Source: Streptomyces bluensis
GTDB taxonomy: Bacteria; Actinomycetota; Actinomycetes; Streptomycetales; Streptomycetaceae
NCBI RefSeq assembly: GCF_014650715.1
Contig: NZ_BMVM01000003.1
Coordinates: 310,001 to 374,000, forward strand
Length of the DNA stretch: 64,000 nucleotides
Direction: 5' to 3'
Shown here: positions 41,828 through 49,640 of the stretch, piece by piece
How positions within the stretch are numbered: the first letter of the stretch is position 1
Layout of the letters: each line of letters starts with the position of its first letter
Made by a program: the position numbers and the translations under genes
Notes under the pieces: generated by a model
The model's database searches: none
Told to the model about the DNA's origin: nothing
Seen by the model: only the letters and a program-made list of their open reading frames with translations

Positions 41828-42597
41828 TGGCTACCCCTGTTCTGGACAAGGCCGAGACTCCCGATTCGGCGTCTGCGGCCTCCCCGTACATCACGGTCAC
41901 GTTCCGCGTGCGCCGGTTCAACCCGGAGATCGCCGCCGAGGCGCTCTGGGAGGACTTCCAGCTGGAGATCGATCCCAAGGAGCGCGTCCTCGACGGCCTC
42001 CACAAGATCAAGTGGGACCTCGACGGCACGCTCACCTTCCGCCGTTCCTGCGCCCACGGCATCTGCGGCTCGGACGCGATGCGGATCAACGGCAAGAACC
42101 GCCTTGCCTGCAAGACGCTGATCAAGGACATCAACCCCGAGAAGCCGATCACGATCGAGCCCATCAAGGGCCTCACGGTCCTGAAGGACCTGGTCGTGGA
42201 CATGGAGCCGTTCTTCCAGGCGTACCGGGACGTGATGCCCTTCCTGATCACGAAGGACACGAACGAGCCGACCCGCGAGCGCCTCCAGTCGTCGGAGGAC
42301 CGCGAACGCTTCGACGACACGACGAAGTGCATCCTGTGCGCGGCGTGCACGTCCTCGTGCCCGGTCTTCTGGAACGACGGCCAGTACTTCGGCCCGGCCG
42401 CCATCGTCAACGCGCACCGCTTCATCTTCGACTCGCGTGACGAGGCGGGCGAGCAGCGCCTGGAGATCCTCAACGACAAGGACGGCGTGTGGCGCTGCCG
42501 CACGACCTTCAACTGCACGGACGCCTGCCCGCGCGGTATCGAGGTCACCAAGGCCATCCAGGAGGTGAAGCGAGCGCTGATCACGCGCCGCTTCTGA
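41827..42597 (+). CDS. sdhB: Succinate dehydrogenase iron-sulfur subunit
   Basis: 256 aa. Three iron-sulfur cluster motifs in order: 2Fe-2S in FRRSCAHGICGSDAMRINGK with distal Cys in LACKT; 4Fe-4S in CILCAACTSSCPVFW; 3Fe-4S in CRTTFNCTDACPRGIEV. Carries electrons from FAD to quinone. Last gene of the operon, followed by a small hairpin (42607-42623) and the terminator. Confidence 0.97.
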   Translation: MATPVLDKAETPDSASAASPYITVTFRVRRFNPEIAAEALWEDFQLEIDPKERVLDGLHKIKWDLDGTLTFRRSCAHGICGSDAMRINGKNRLACKTLIKDINPEKPITIEPIKGLTVLKDLVVDMEPFFQAYRDVMPFLITKDTNEPTRERLQSSEDRERFDDTTKCILCAACTSSCPVFWNDGQYFGPAAIVNAHRFIFDSRDEAGEQRLEILNDKDGVWRCRTTFNCTDACPRGIEVTKAIQEVKRALITRRF

Positions 42598-42627
42598 TCT
42601 CTTCCGCCGTACGTTTCGTACGGTGCT

Positions 42628-42669
42628 GTGGGCCCCGTTTCCCGGTTGCGCACCGGGGGCGGGGCCCAC
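42628..42669 (+). terminator. Terminator of sdhCDAB
   Basis: Outer arms GTGGGCCCCG / CGGGGCCCAC and inner arms CCCGG / CCGGG form a two-step hairpin 31 nt after the sdhB stop, also serving the convergent DUF4132 gene. Confidence 0.75.
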
Positions 42670-42690
42670 GTGTTCGCCGATCGCATACGG

Positions 42691-45165
42691 TCACAGCTGG
42701 CTGAGGATCGTGGGATCCGTGATCTTCGTGTCCTTGGCCAGCAGCATCGCCTTGCTGAGGATGACGGCGAGCATACGGTCCCCCTCGTACGGCAGATACC
42801 CTGCCTGCGGGCCACCCGCGGTCGCCTTCGGCACAATGCAGAGGTACTGGTCGTTCGGCGTCCTGAGGATGTTGCCCGAGCCGAGGTGGATCTTGTACGT
42901 GTGGCGCTCGCCCTTCACGTGCAAGAACCGGCCCTCCAGTGTGCAGCGGTCGGCTATCGCCAGACGGGGTATCAGCCGCTCAAGCAGCGCTCGACGCGTC
43001 TCGGCACTCTGGTTCAGCTCGCCGAAACCGTACGACGACCAGTACTCCCGGAAGCGCCCGCCGGGGCCGCCGTCCTGCCACGTGGGGTCGTTGCCGACAC
43101 TGGCGACGCCGACGAACAGGTCGACGTCGCGCAGGACCTCGGACAGGACCAGGGGCGGGAGGCTGGAGAGGGGCAGCGGGTCGACCGGGTCGGCGCCGTC
43201 GCGCAGCCACATGGTGTACTCACCGCCGCAGCAGTGCGCCGAGTTCTCCGGGGCGTCGACCGGGTAGAAGCGGACCTGGTCCGTGCGCAGGCGGACATAA
43301 CTGCCGGAGTCGGTGGTGTCGACGCCGTACTCCTCGCCGTCCCCCTCGATCCAGTACTCCGCGCGCAGGCCCCACTGCGGCAGCTCGCGCACGGCCGGCG
43401 GCGCCGAGTCGTCAACCATCAGCCGCATCCTGTTGCGCCAACCCCGGATCGCCGCAAGGGAGTTGAACTGGTGCTGACGCAGGATGTGCGCCGCGAAACG
43501 GTTGGAGTACGTGTCCGTCGCACGCTCGGCGTCCGTCAGCAGGTAGACCTCGCGGTGGGCCTGCTTGAACGGCTGGGTGATCTCGTGCCGCTCCAGCCAG
43601 TCGCGCCAGGCGACGATCTCGGCGGGTTCGTGGCCGACCGGATGCCAGAGGGTCACCTCCGACCCGCCGTCGACCGGGTCGTCGGTGAGCGTGCGCAGGG
43701 CCCCGTCCGCGTAGCCCACGGTCGTGCCGTCGACCGACCAGAGCAGACGGCGTGCGAGGGTCCCGACGAGCGGGTGGTCGAGGTAGCGCTCGCGCCAGGT
43801 GTCGTGGGACCAGGTGCGGCGGGCCAGGAACTGGCGGTCCAGGCGCTCGCTCTGTGCGGTGAGCATCTTGTCGATGTCCTTGACGGCTGCCTTGAGCTCC
43901 TTGAGCTCGTCGGCGAAGTCCCGCTTGACGGCCGCGGGCACGCTCTTGACGGGTTTGCCCGCGGCGCTGCGCCAGCCGAGGACCGCCCGGGTGCCGTGGA
44001 CCTCGATCCGGGCGGTGACGTCACCGAGCCGGTGCCCCACGTGTCCGACCTCGGTGAGCCCGTACGCCGGAACGGCCAGCTCCTCGATCTCCTCCCGGCT
44101 GAGCCCGAGGGCGGTGGCGCGGTCCTCCAGGGCCGTGTCGACGATCTTCGCGGTGGCCTTGTACGTGATCCGGGTGGCGAGCCGCGCGAGCTCCGCGAGG
44201 GCTGCCTCGCTGTCGATCCGCGCGAGGGCGATGACACCGGCGTTGGCGACCTTCGGATTGCGCGGCCCCATCCCGGCGACCTTCTTCAGCGAGGTCTCGA
44301 CGAGCGCGCCGAGCGCCCGCGCGGTGTCCGGGTGCGGCGGCAGGAGGGAGAGCAGCCAGGCCAGCCCGCGCAGGGCGTTGGCGTTGTACGGGTCGTAGGC
44401 GCTGTTGACGTCGGGCTCGTACTGCCCGCGCTCCAGCTCGAAGGTCCGAGGACGCCCGACGAGGCCGAGCCAGGGCAGGACGGTCGTACGAACGCGATCA
44501 GTGCCCAGAGCACCGATGAGCCCTTCGGCCCGCTGGTCCCATGCGGGGCTGGGCTTGGAGGCGGTGGCGCCGGCGGCATGGGCGAGGAGCGCACGCCATG
44601 CGGGCCCCTCGGCATCGGCCATGGCACGCTCGGCCCACTCCTCCCCCACGTTGAGGACGGGGACGGTCTCGGGCAGCTTTCGGACGAGCTCGCGGAGGTC
44701 CCCGGAGCGGTAGGTGTCCAGAGCGGAACGCCGGAAGACGGCGACGACGGCCGGTGCGAGGGGACGCCCCACGGCCAGCTCCTGCTCGGCCAGGACCTCC
44801 AACCGCGACGAGTCCCAGAAGTAGCGCTCCCGCCCCAACTGGTCGAGCTCCTGGAGGCGTTCCGCGGACAGCAGATCCTCCGAAAGACCTCGGGAGATGA
44901 TCCCGATGAGGACGAGTGCGCCCCGCCGCGCGATGGGCCCGGCCTCGGCGGAGTGGTACTGCTCCGCCAGGGCGTTGCCGAGCCGCTGCCGCACCTCTCC
45001 AGGCAGGCCACGCAACAGGTCCACCAGCTCGTCCCACTCCTGGCCCCAGTACCCCTTGGTGCTGGGCTCGGCCTTCAGCAGATCAACGGCGAGCGCAGGG
45101 AAGTCCCCCTCTTCGACGCGCTGCCGCACCAGCGTCTTGTACCTCTTGACACTCGCATAGGCCAT
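42691..45165 (-). CDS. DUF4132 domain protein (MolR-like)
   Basis: 824 aa. Long soluble protein with a helical, HEAT-like N-terminal half (VDLLRGLPGEVRQRLGNALA, PKVANAGVIALARIDSEAAL) and a C-terminal DUF4132 domain: WRERYLDHPLVGTLARRLLW, WHPVGHEPAEIVAWRDWLER, IRGWRNRMRLMVDDSAPPAV, LFVGVASVGNDPTW and ending in DUF7737-like FLHVKGERHTYKIHLGSGNI. Sometimes linked to ADP-ribosyl/WGR systems; biochemical role unknown. The partner gene lies 6 nt upstream on the same strand, a conserved pairing as far as I recall. Confidence 0.85.
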   Translation of the reverse strand: MAYASVKRYKTLVRQRVEEGDFPALAVDLLKAEPSTKGYWGQEWDELVDLLRGLPGEVRQRLGNALAEQYHSAEAGPIARRGALVLIGIISRGLSEDLLSAERLQELDQLGRERYFWDSSRLEVLAEQELAVGRPLAPAVVAVFRRSALDTYRSGDLRELVRKLPETVPVLNVGEEWAERAMADAEGPAWRALLAHAAGATASKPSPAWDQRAEGLIGALGTDRVRTTVLPWLGLVGRPRTFELERGQYEPDVNSAYDPYNANALRGLAWLLSLLPPHPDTARALGALVETSLKKVAGMGPRNPKVANAGVIALARIDSEAALAELARLATRITYKATAKIVDTALEDRATALGLSREEIEELAVPAYGLTEVGHVGHRLGDVTARIEVHGTRAVLGWRSAAGKPVKSVPAAVKRDFADELKELKAAVKDIDKMLTAQSERLDRQFLARRTWSHDTWRERYLDHPLVGTLARRLLWSVDGTTVGYADGALRTLTDDPVDGGSEVTLWHPVGHEPAEIVAWRDWLERHEITQPFKQAHREVYLLTDAERATDTYSNRFAAHILRQHQFNSLAAIRGWRNRMRLMVDDSAPPAVRELPQWGLRAEYWIEGDGEEYGVDTTDSGSYVRLRTDQVRFYPVDAPENSAHCCGGEYTMWLRDGADPVDPLPLSSLPPLVLSEVLRDVDLFVGVASVGNDPTWQDGGPGGRFREYWSSYGFGELNQSAETRRALLERLIPRLAIADRCTLEGRFLHVKGERHTYKIHLGSGNILRTPNDQYLCIVPKATAGGPQAGYLPYEGDRMLAVILSKAMLLAKDTKITDPTILSQL

Positions 45166-45171
45166 CGCTGC

Positions 45172-45564
45172 TCATCCCCCCACCAAGGGAACCAGCTTCA
45201 GAAAGACAACCTCGCTCCCGAGCGGCAGCTCGACCTCTTCTTCGAGATCGGTGACCTGCCGGTCCCCCACGAGCACGAGGAACCCGTTCCCCGCGAAGGC
45301 GGCGAGCGCGAGCTCGGTCTGCGCCTCCGGGTCGATCCGCCGGCGCGTCCGCATCGCGTACCCGTTCAGCACGCGCTCGGCGTCCTTGGGCTGCACGAGC
45401 CCCTGGAACACCTCAGGTGTGCGCGCGTTGTACTCGGCGACCTCCTGGAAAACCCGTCGCCGAATCAACTCCCCCACCGAGAGCCGCTCTTCAGCGACCT
45501 CGATCCCCCAGCCGGCACTCCGGCCCCCACTCGTCGTCTCGTCGACGAACGTCACGGTTCCCAT
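45172..45564 (-). CDS. Small conserved protein encoded with DUF4132 protein
   Basis: 130 aa, family not named. Contains LSVGELIRRRVFQEVAEYNA, VFQGLVQPKDAERVLNGYAM, RRRIDPEAQTELALAAFAGN and ends with a beta-hairpin-like LPLGSEVVFLKLVPLVGG. The last part recalls a ubiquitin-like/ThiS turn (VEELPLGSEVVFLKLVPLVGG-type GG end), which is only a resemblance. Ends 6 nt before the DUF4132 gene begins, so it is almost surely in the same operon. Confidence 0.7.
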   Translation of the reverse strand: MGTVTFVDETTSGGRSAGWGIEVAEERLSVGELIRRRVFQEVAEYNARTPEVFQGLVQPKDAERVLNGYAMRTRRRIDPEAQTELALAAFAGNGFLVLVGDRQVTDLEEEVELPLGSEVVFLKLVPLVGG

Positions 45565-45615
45565 GTCGGGGAACAGTACGGCCCGCCACTGACAACGAGG
45601 GTCGCCCTGGTGGTG

Positions 45616-45996
45616 CTAGACGTCCGCCGACCGCAACGTCCGGGCGGCCAGGAGCAACCCGGCAGCCCCGGCCACGGCCCCCACGGCACCGTAGGACCAC
45701 ACGGCACGAGAGGAACGCCAGGACAGCACCGACCACTTCGACTGCGCCGACAGGGCTGACCCCAGACTCAGCCACGACCCGGCGGAGACGAGCGACAGGG
45801 CGGACCCGATCGAACCGGCAGACAGCACACTCCCGACCGAGCCGATGGACAGGGCGGAGCCGACGGACCCGATGGACAGCACCGACCCCACGGAGCCGAT
45901 CGAGAGCACGGAGTCCTGGGACCACAGGGACAACGCGGAGCCCGAGCCGGTGTGACGCGCCGGTGGGACGGACGGTTCGGACGACAGCTTGGTCAT
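45616..45996 (-). CDS. Ser/Leu/Gly hexapeptide-repeat protein with C-terminal membrane helix
   Basis: 126 aa. Residues ~20-95 are made of six-residue units of the form S-(V/A)-L-S-(I/L)-G, e.g. SVLSIGSVGSVLSIGSVGS, repeating with perfect register about twelve times. The last ~30 residues are a membrane helix (SYGAVGAVAGAAGLLLAART). The repeat would suit a flat beta-solenoid or an amyloid-like stack. No known family assigned; small proteins of this kind occur in other actinobacteria from memory. The repeats are visible in the DNA as 18- and 36-bp periodicity. Confidence 0.7.
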   Translation of the reverse strand: MTKLSSEPSVPPARHTGSGSALSLWSQDSVLSIGSVGSVLSIGSVGSALSIGSVGSVLSAGSIGSALSLVSAGSWLSLGSALSAQSKWSVLSWRSSRAVWSYGAVGAVAGAAGLLLAARTLRSADV

Positions 45997-46055
45997 GAGT
46001 CCATCTTGCCGTTCTGTACGTCGTCCGCCAGTGCGCCGAGGTCGCCCTGGCGACC

Positions 46056-46301
46056 ATGACCATGGGCCGCTCCCGCAGGTGGTGGGACGACTACCCCCTG
46101 TACGACCTCGCCACCTTCACGCTCGGACACGAGGAGCACCTCGACGACGTCATCGCCGGCTATGGCACCGACATCGACCTCGACGTGATCCACGCGTGGT
46201 GGTCGTTGCGAAGCCTGCTGATAATTCGCTGGCTGGTCGAGCACGGCTTCGACCCGTTCGCGCCGGGCTGTGAGGTCGACGTGCTGAGATCCCGGATGTG
46301 A
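46056..46301 (+). pseudogene. C-terminal fragment of aminoglycoside phosphotransferase-family gene
   Basis: 81 codons. WWDDYPLYDLATFTLGHEEH, IAGYGTDIDLDVIHAWWSLR and LIIRWLVEHGFDPFAPGCEV match the last third of APH/choline kinase-type phosphotransferases (DPLYDLA region onward). The catalytic HGDLHxxN loop and the N-lobe are not encoded upstream. Remnant of a deleted gene. Confidence 0.7.
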
Positions 46302-46483
46302 CTGAGACGGCCGCGCAGGGGTGAGGGTCGCACCGACCGTGTACTCGGCGAAGCTGACGCCGGCGGAGTCTCCCTGGCGCGGAACCGTACCCGAGGGACA
46401 GGACAGCAGCCCGGGACACGGCACCCGAGTGACACCTTCGTGGGCTCCCCGACCATGCTCGCAGCCGGATCTAACCTGATGGC

Positions 46484-46891
46484 ATGTCAGATGACGAGTC
46501 GTACGAGCTGCTCGGTTTCGACAACGTGCTGCTGCCCGTGGGCGATCTCGACGAGGCCGTGGCCTTCTACGGGCGGGCCGGGTTCGGGGTGGCGTTTCGG
46601 CTGGACGAGGCCGGGATCGCGCTGTTGAAGGTGGGGAAGGAGACACCCGGCCTGCTGCTCCGGGCGGAGGAGGCGCTGGGGCAGCGGCCGCCGGAGTGGG
46701 CCTCACCCCGGGTGTGGCTGGAGGTGCGGGACGCCCGGGCCGCCGGGCGGGCGCTCGAAGCGGCCGGAGTACAGCCGCTCGACGCACCGTTCTCCGTGGC
46801 CACGGGGTGGACCGTGGAGTTCGCCGACCCCTGGGGCAACGTCATCGGGCTCACCGACTACAGCAAGCGGCCGGAGCTGGGGCGGGGCTGA
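46484..46891 (+). CDS. VOC-family (glyoxalase/bleomycin-resistance-like) protein
   Basis: 135 aa. A single VOC module: LLGFDNVLLPVGDLDEAVAF with YGRAGFGVAFRLDE, then RVWLEVRDARAAGRALEAAG, and the closing ATGWTVEFADPWGNVIGLTD. Usually dimerises; ligand cannot be told. Lies 102 nt before the TetR-controlled operon but outside its operators, so probably not part of it. Confidence 0.88.
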   Translation: MSDDESYELLGFDNVLLPVGDLDEAVAFYGRAGFGVAFRLDEAGIALLKVGKETPGLLLRAEEALGQRPPEWASPRVWLEVRDARAAGRALEAAGVQPLDAPFSVATGWTVEFADPWGNVIGLTDYSKRPELGRG

Positions 46892-46921
46892 CCGGCCCGG
46901 AGCACCTCCGGAAACCGCCAC

Positions 46922-46979
46922 TTGAACATGTTCAAAAGCAAGAGTACGGTTCCCGCAAGAACCTTTTGAACGTGTTCAA
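46922..46979 (+). promoter_or_regulatory. Promoter with two 14-bp palindromic operators (TTGAACRTGTTCAA)
   Basis: TTGAACATGTTCAA (46922-46935) and TTGAACGTGTTCAA (46966-46979) are perfect palindromes (central two bases aside) 44 bp apart, i.e. about four helical turns. The first contains a -35 hexamer TTGAAC, with TACGGT 17 bp further on (46945-46950) as -10. The second lies just before the first gene of the operon. A dimeric repressor, most likely the TetR protein encoded as the third gene, would block transcription. Confidence 0.75.
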
Positions 46980-46993
46980 GAAGGGGTGGGGAC

Positions 46994-47401
46994 ATGGACC
47001 TCACGGTCGTCGCGTACGTCATCTACCTGCTGGTCAGCGTGGGACTGACGGTCTGGGTGGCGCGGACGCTGAGCCGGAACGGCCGGATCTTTCTCGGCGA
47101 TGTGCTGCACGGGAACGAGAAGCTGGCCGACGCGGTCAATCACCTGCTCGTAGTGGGCTTCTACCTCGTCAACCTGGGGTTCGTCGCCCTCTATCTGAAC
47201 CAGGACGGAGGGGTCGCCGACCCCCGCGGGGTCTTCGAGGCGGTCTCGACGAAGCTCGGCGTCGTGCTGCTCGTGCTCGGCGCGCTGCACCTGGGCAACG
47301 TGTTCGTGCTGAACAAGATCCGGCGGCGTGGGGTCATGGAGCGTGAGCAGGTGCCGCCCGTGCCGCCGCAGGGCTGGGTCGCCCCCTCGGCCAAGGCGTG
47401 A
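46994..47401 (+). CDS. Small integral membrane protein, first gene of TetR operon
   Basis: 135 aa with three predicted helices (VVAYVIYLLVSVGLTVWVAR, HLLVVGFYLVNLGFVALYLN, LGVVLLVLGALHLGNVFVLN), His in the second and third helices, and a Pro-rich tail (PVPPQGWVAPSAKA). No named family recognised. Follows the two palindromic operators by 14 nt and precedes the DCC protein gene by 6 nt. Confidence 0.78.
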   Translation: MDLTVVAYVIYLLVSVGLTVWVARTLSRNGRIFLGDVLHGNEKLADAVNHLLVVGFYLVNLGFVALYLNQDGGVADPRGVFEAVSTKLGVVLLVLGALHLGNVFVLNKIRRRGVMEREQVPPVPPQGWVAPSAKA

Positions 47402-47407
47402 CGACAC

Positions 47408-47923
47408 GTGACGACGCCGATGGACGCCATCGCCGTACGCGACCGGGACGCCGCGCGCGTCCCGGTGCGCGGGCTCACCGTGCTGTACGACGCCCAGTGC
47501 TCGCTGTGCCGGTCCGTCCGGGAGTGGCTGGGAAGGCAACGGCAACTGGTGCCGCTGGAGTTCGTGGCGGCGGGGGAGGAAGAGGCCCGGCGCCGTTTCC
47601 CCTCACTCGATCACCGGGCCACCCTCGACGAGATCACCGTCGTGGGCGACGCGGGGCAGGTGTACCGCGGGCCCGCCGCCTGGATCGTGTGCCTCTGGGC
47701 CCTGCGTGAACAGCGGCCACTCGCCCACCGGCTGAGCACCCCGGCCGGGGCGCGGCTGGCCAAGGGTGCCGTCCTGGCAGCGGCCAAGTGGCGGGAGGCG
47801 CACGGCCGGTCCCAGTGGGGCGGAGACGCGTACGGGCGTGGCGACGGCTGGGCCTACGACCCGCGGTACGGGTGGACGTACACCCCGCCGGGCTGCGACA
47901 GCGGTACCTGCGCGACTCGTTAG
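47408..47923 (+). CDS. DCC-family (DUF393) thiol-disulfide oxidoreductase-like protein
   Basis: 171 aa. DUF393 opening LTVLYDAQCSLCRSVREWLG with CxxC (CSLC), followed by EITVVGDAGQVYRGPAAWIV. A C-terminal Gly/Tyr/Trp-rich tail (GWAYDPRYGWTYTPPGCDSG) with two Cys is unusual for the family (~125 aa). Probably a cytoplasmic redox protein; partner of the membrane protein encoded before it. Confidence 0.85.
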   Translation: MTTPMDAIAVRDRDAARVPVRGLTVLYDAQCSLCRSVREWLGRQRQLVPLEFVAAGEEEARRRFPSLDHRATLDEITVVGDAGQVYRGPAAWIVCLWALREQRPLAHRLSTPAGARLAKGAVLAAAKWREAHGRSQWGGDAYGRGDGWAYDPRYGWTYTPPGCDSGTCATR

Positions 47924-47933
47924 GCTCTGTTCC

Positions 47934-48776
47934 GTGCCAGCAGTTCGCGAAGCGGCCGACGCGGCCGACGACCCCCGGCCCGAGAAGCACCCCAGCCCGA
48001 GCTCCGGATCCGCCCAGGGCTCCGGATCGGGCTCCGGACCGGACTCCGGATCCGCCCCGGCCTCGCCACGCGGTTCCGCCAAGTCCGAACAGACCCGCGC
48101 GCTCATCCTTGAGACCGCGCTACGGCTCTTCCAGGAGCGCGGGTACGACCGGACGACGATGCGGGCCATCGCGAAGGAGGCCGGGGTCTCCGTCGGCAAC
48201 GCCTACTACTACTTCGCCGGCAAGGAGCACCTGATCCAGGGGTTCTACGACCGGATCGGCGCCGAGCACCTGGCGGCGGTCCGGCCGGTGCTGGAGCGGG
48301 AGACCGATCTGGAGGCGCGGATAGCCGGGGTGCTCAAGGCGTGGCTGGACGTGGCCGAGCCGTACCACGAGTTCGCCGCGCAGTTCTTCAAGAACGCGGC
48401 CGATCCGGACAGTCCGCTCAGCCCCTTCTCGCCGGAGTCGAAGAAGCCGAGGGAGGAGGCCATCGCCCTCCACCGGGAGGTGCTGGCCGGGTCGAAGGCC
48501 AAGGTGCCGGAGGAACTCCGCGAGGTGCTGCCGGAGCTGATGTGGCTGTCCCAGATGGGGCTCGTGCTGTACTGGGTCTTCGACCGGGCGGCCGGGCGCG
48601 AGCGGAGTTACCGGCTCGCCGAGCGGGGGGCCCGGCTCACGACGCGGGGGGTTTCGCTCGCGCGGTTCCGGGTGCTGCGGCCGCTCGTCCATGAGGTGCA
48701 CGAGCTGTTCAGGGACTTCTTGCCGGGGATGACCAGGGCATTGCCCGATCCCGGGGGCAAGGGGCGGGCGGGTTGA
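47934..48776 (+). CDS. TetR-family transcriptional regulator
   Basis: 280 aa from GTG 47934, with a ~50-residue disordered Pro/Ser/Gly leader containing GSGSGSGPDSGSAP-type repeats. HTH region: TRALILETALRLFQERGYDR, TTMRAIAKEAGVSVGNAYYY, FAGKEHLIQGFYDRI. The ligand domain is helical, with AEPYHEFAAQFFKNAADPDS. No ribosome site is seen, and an internal start closer to the HTH is possible. Third gene after the membrane and DCC genes; likely autorepressor binding the TTGAAC palindromes. Confidence 0.88.
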   Translation: MPAVREAADAADDPRPEKHPSPSSGSAQGSGSGSGPDSGSAPASPRGSAKSEQTRALILETALRLFQERGYDRTTMRAIAKEAGVSVGNAYYYFAGKEHLIQGFYDRIGAEHLAAVRPVLERETDLEARIAGVLKAWLDVAEPYHEFAAQFFKNAADPDSPLSPFSPESKKPREEAIALHREVLAGSKAKVPEELREVLPELMWLSQMGLVLYWVFDRAAGRERSYRLAERGARLTTRGVSLARFRVLRPLVHEVHELFRDFLPGMTRALPDPGGKGRAG

Positions 48777-48866
48777 TCACTTTCGGGTGAAGCGGTTCGA
48801 ACGGGACACCTGGCTTGCGGCGTGCCTACGATGATGCTCTCGACACCAGCCCCTAGGAGGCACGCG

Positions 48867-49493
48867 ATGTCCGCTGCATCCGTCGAGCAGCCCTTCGACA
48901 CCTTCGGCGACGACCGGCCATTCTCGCTCACGGCCATCGCCGACGAGATCATGGAGCGCCATCCGGGCTACCGCGTCGAGATCATCGGAGGCCACCTCCT
49001 CGTGACCCCATCACCGGATGCCCCTCACGCCCGCGCCCTGACCAAGCTCATGCGCCCCTTCATCGCTGCGGGCCTGGACGACGGCGAAACCGAGGTCCTC
49101 CAGAACGTCGGCCTCTGGCTGCCCACCGGCGCCGAGGACTACGCCATCCCCGACCTCGTGGTGGTGGACGCCGACATCGACGACCACTTCGTCGAGAACA
49201 ACGCGTACGACCCGGTCTGCTTCCGCCTCGTCCTGGAGGTCACCTCCAGCAACTGGAAGGACGACCTCAAGACCAAGGTCGGCGCCTACGCCGAGGCCAA
49301 GGTGCCCGTCTACCTGGTCGTCGACCGCAAACACCAGCGCCTGCACGTCCTCACCGACCCCGACGGGAGCGAGTACGGGAATCACCGCGTCCACGCTCCC
49401 GGCGAGACCGTCACACTGCCTGACACGATCGGCGCCGAGGTCACCCTCGACGTGGAGCAGATCATCAAGGCCGGGCAGAAGAAGGCTGATTGA
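48867..49493 (+). CDS. Uma2 family (DUF820) protein, second copy
   Basis: 208 aa from ATG 48867 (AGGAGG six bases upstream). Fold motifs: YRVEIIGGHLLVTPSPDAPH, YAIPDLVVVDADID (acidic active-site strand), RLVLEVTSSNWKDDLKTKVG (ExxS-K), YAEAKVPVYLVVDRKHQRLH. The PD-(D/E)XK nuclease residues (D, E, K) look intact, unlike the first copy. Convergent with the MMPL gene. Confidence 0.88.
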   Translation: MSAASVEQPFDTFGDDRPFSLTAIADEIMERHPGYRVEIIGGHLLVTPSPDAPHARALTKLMRPFIAAGLDDGETEVLQNVGLWLPTGAEDYAIPDLVVVDADIDDHFVENNAYDPVCFRLVLEVTSSNWKDDLKTKVGAYAEAKVPVYLVVDRKHQRLHVLTDPDGSEYGNHRVHAPGETVTLPDTIGAEVTLDVEQIIKAGQKKAD

Positions 49494-49640
49494 GCGCGTC
49501 CGCCTCACCCTCCGACACGTCCGCCAACTCCACGTCGTACACCAACGGCCCCGGCACCGCCACGACGTACGACCCGTCCGCCCGCGCCGTCACCCGGTCC
49601 AACTGAGGCCCGCCCTTCGAGAGCAGGGTCACCGCGGCGC
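49465..49640 (-). pseudogene. Frameshifted carboxypeptidase-regulatory-like tail of the MMPL gene
   Basis: In a different frame from the MMPL gene, directly after its stop, the sequence reads GAAVTLLSKGGPQLDRVTAR, ADGSYVVAVPG and PLVYDVELADVSEG. Joined to the upstream INGFVRTEEGEPVQ this gives the start of a carboxypeptidase-regulatory-like domain. One base inserted at about 49640 (CAGGCGCC to CAGGGCGCC) would restore it. The last 29 nt overlap the convergent Uma2 gene. Confidence 0.7.

Noticed and set aside
42628..45759. 1043-codon + strand ORF over the DUF4132 gene
   Set aside because: Shadow ORF; the minus-strand frame has conserved DUF4132 sequence and proper codon bias.
45616..45960. 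CRISPR or satellite array
   Set aside because: Period is 18 bp without unique spacers and one frame gives a consistent repeat protein with start and membrane helix.
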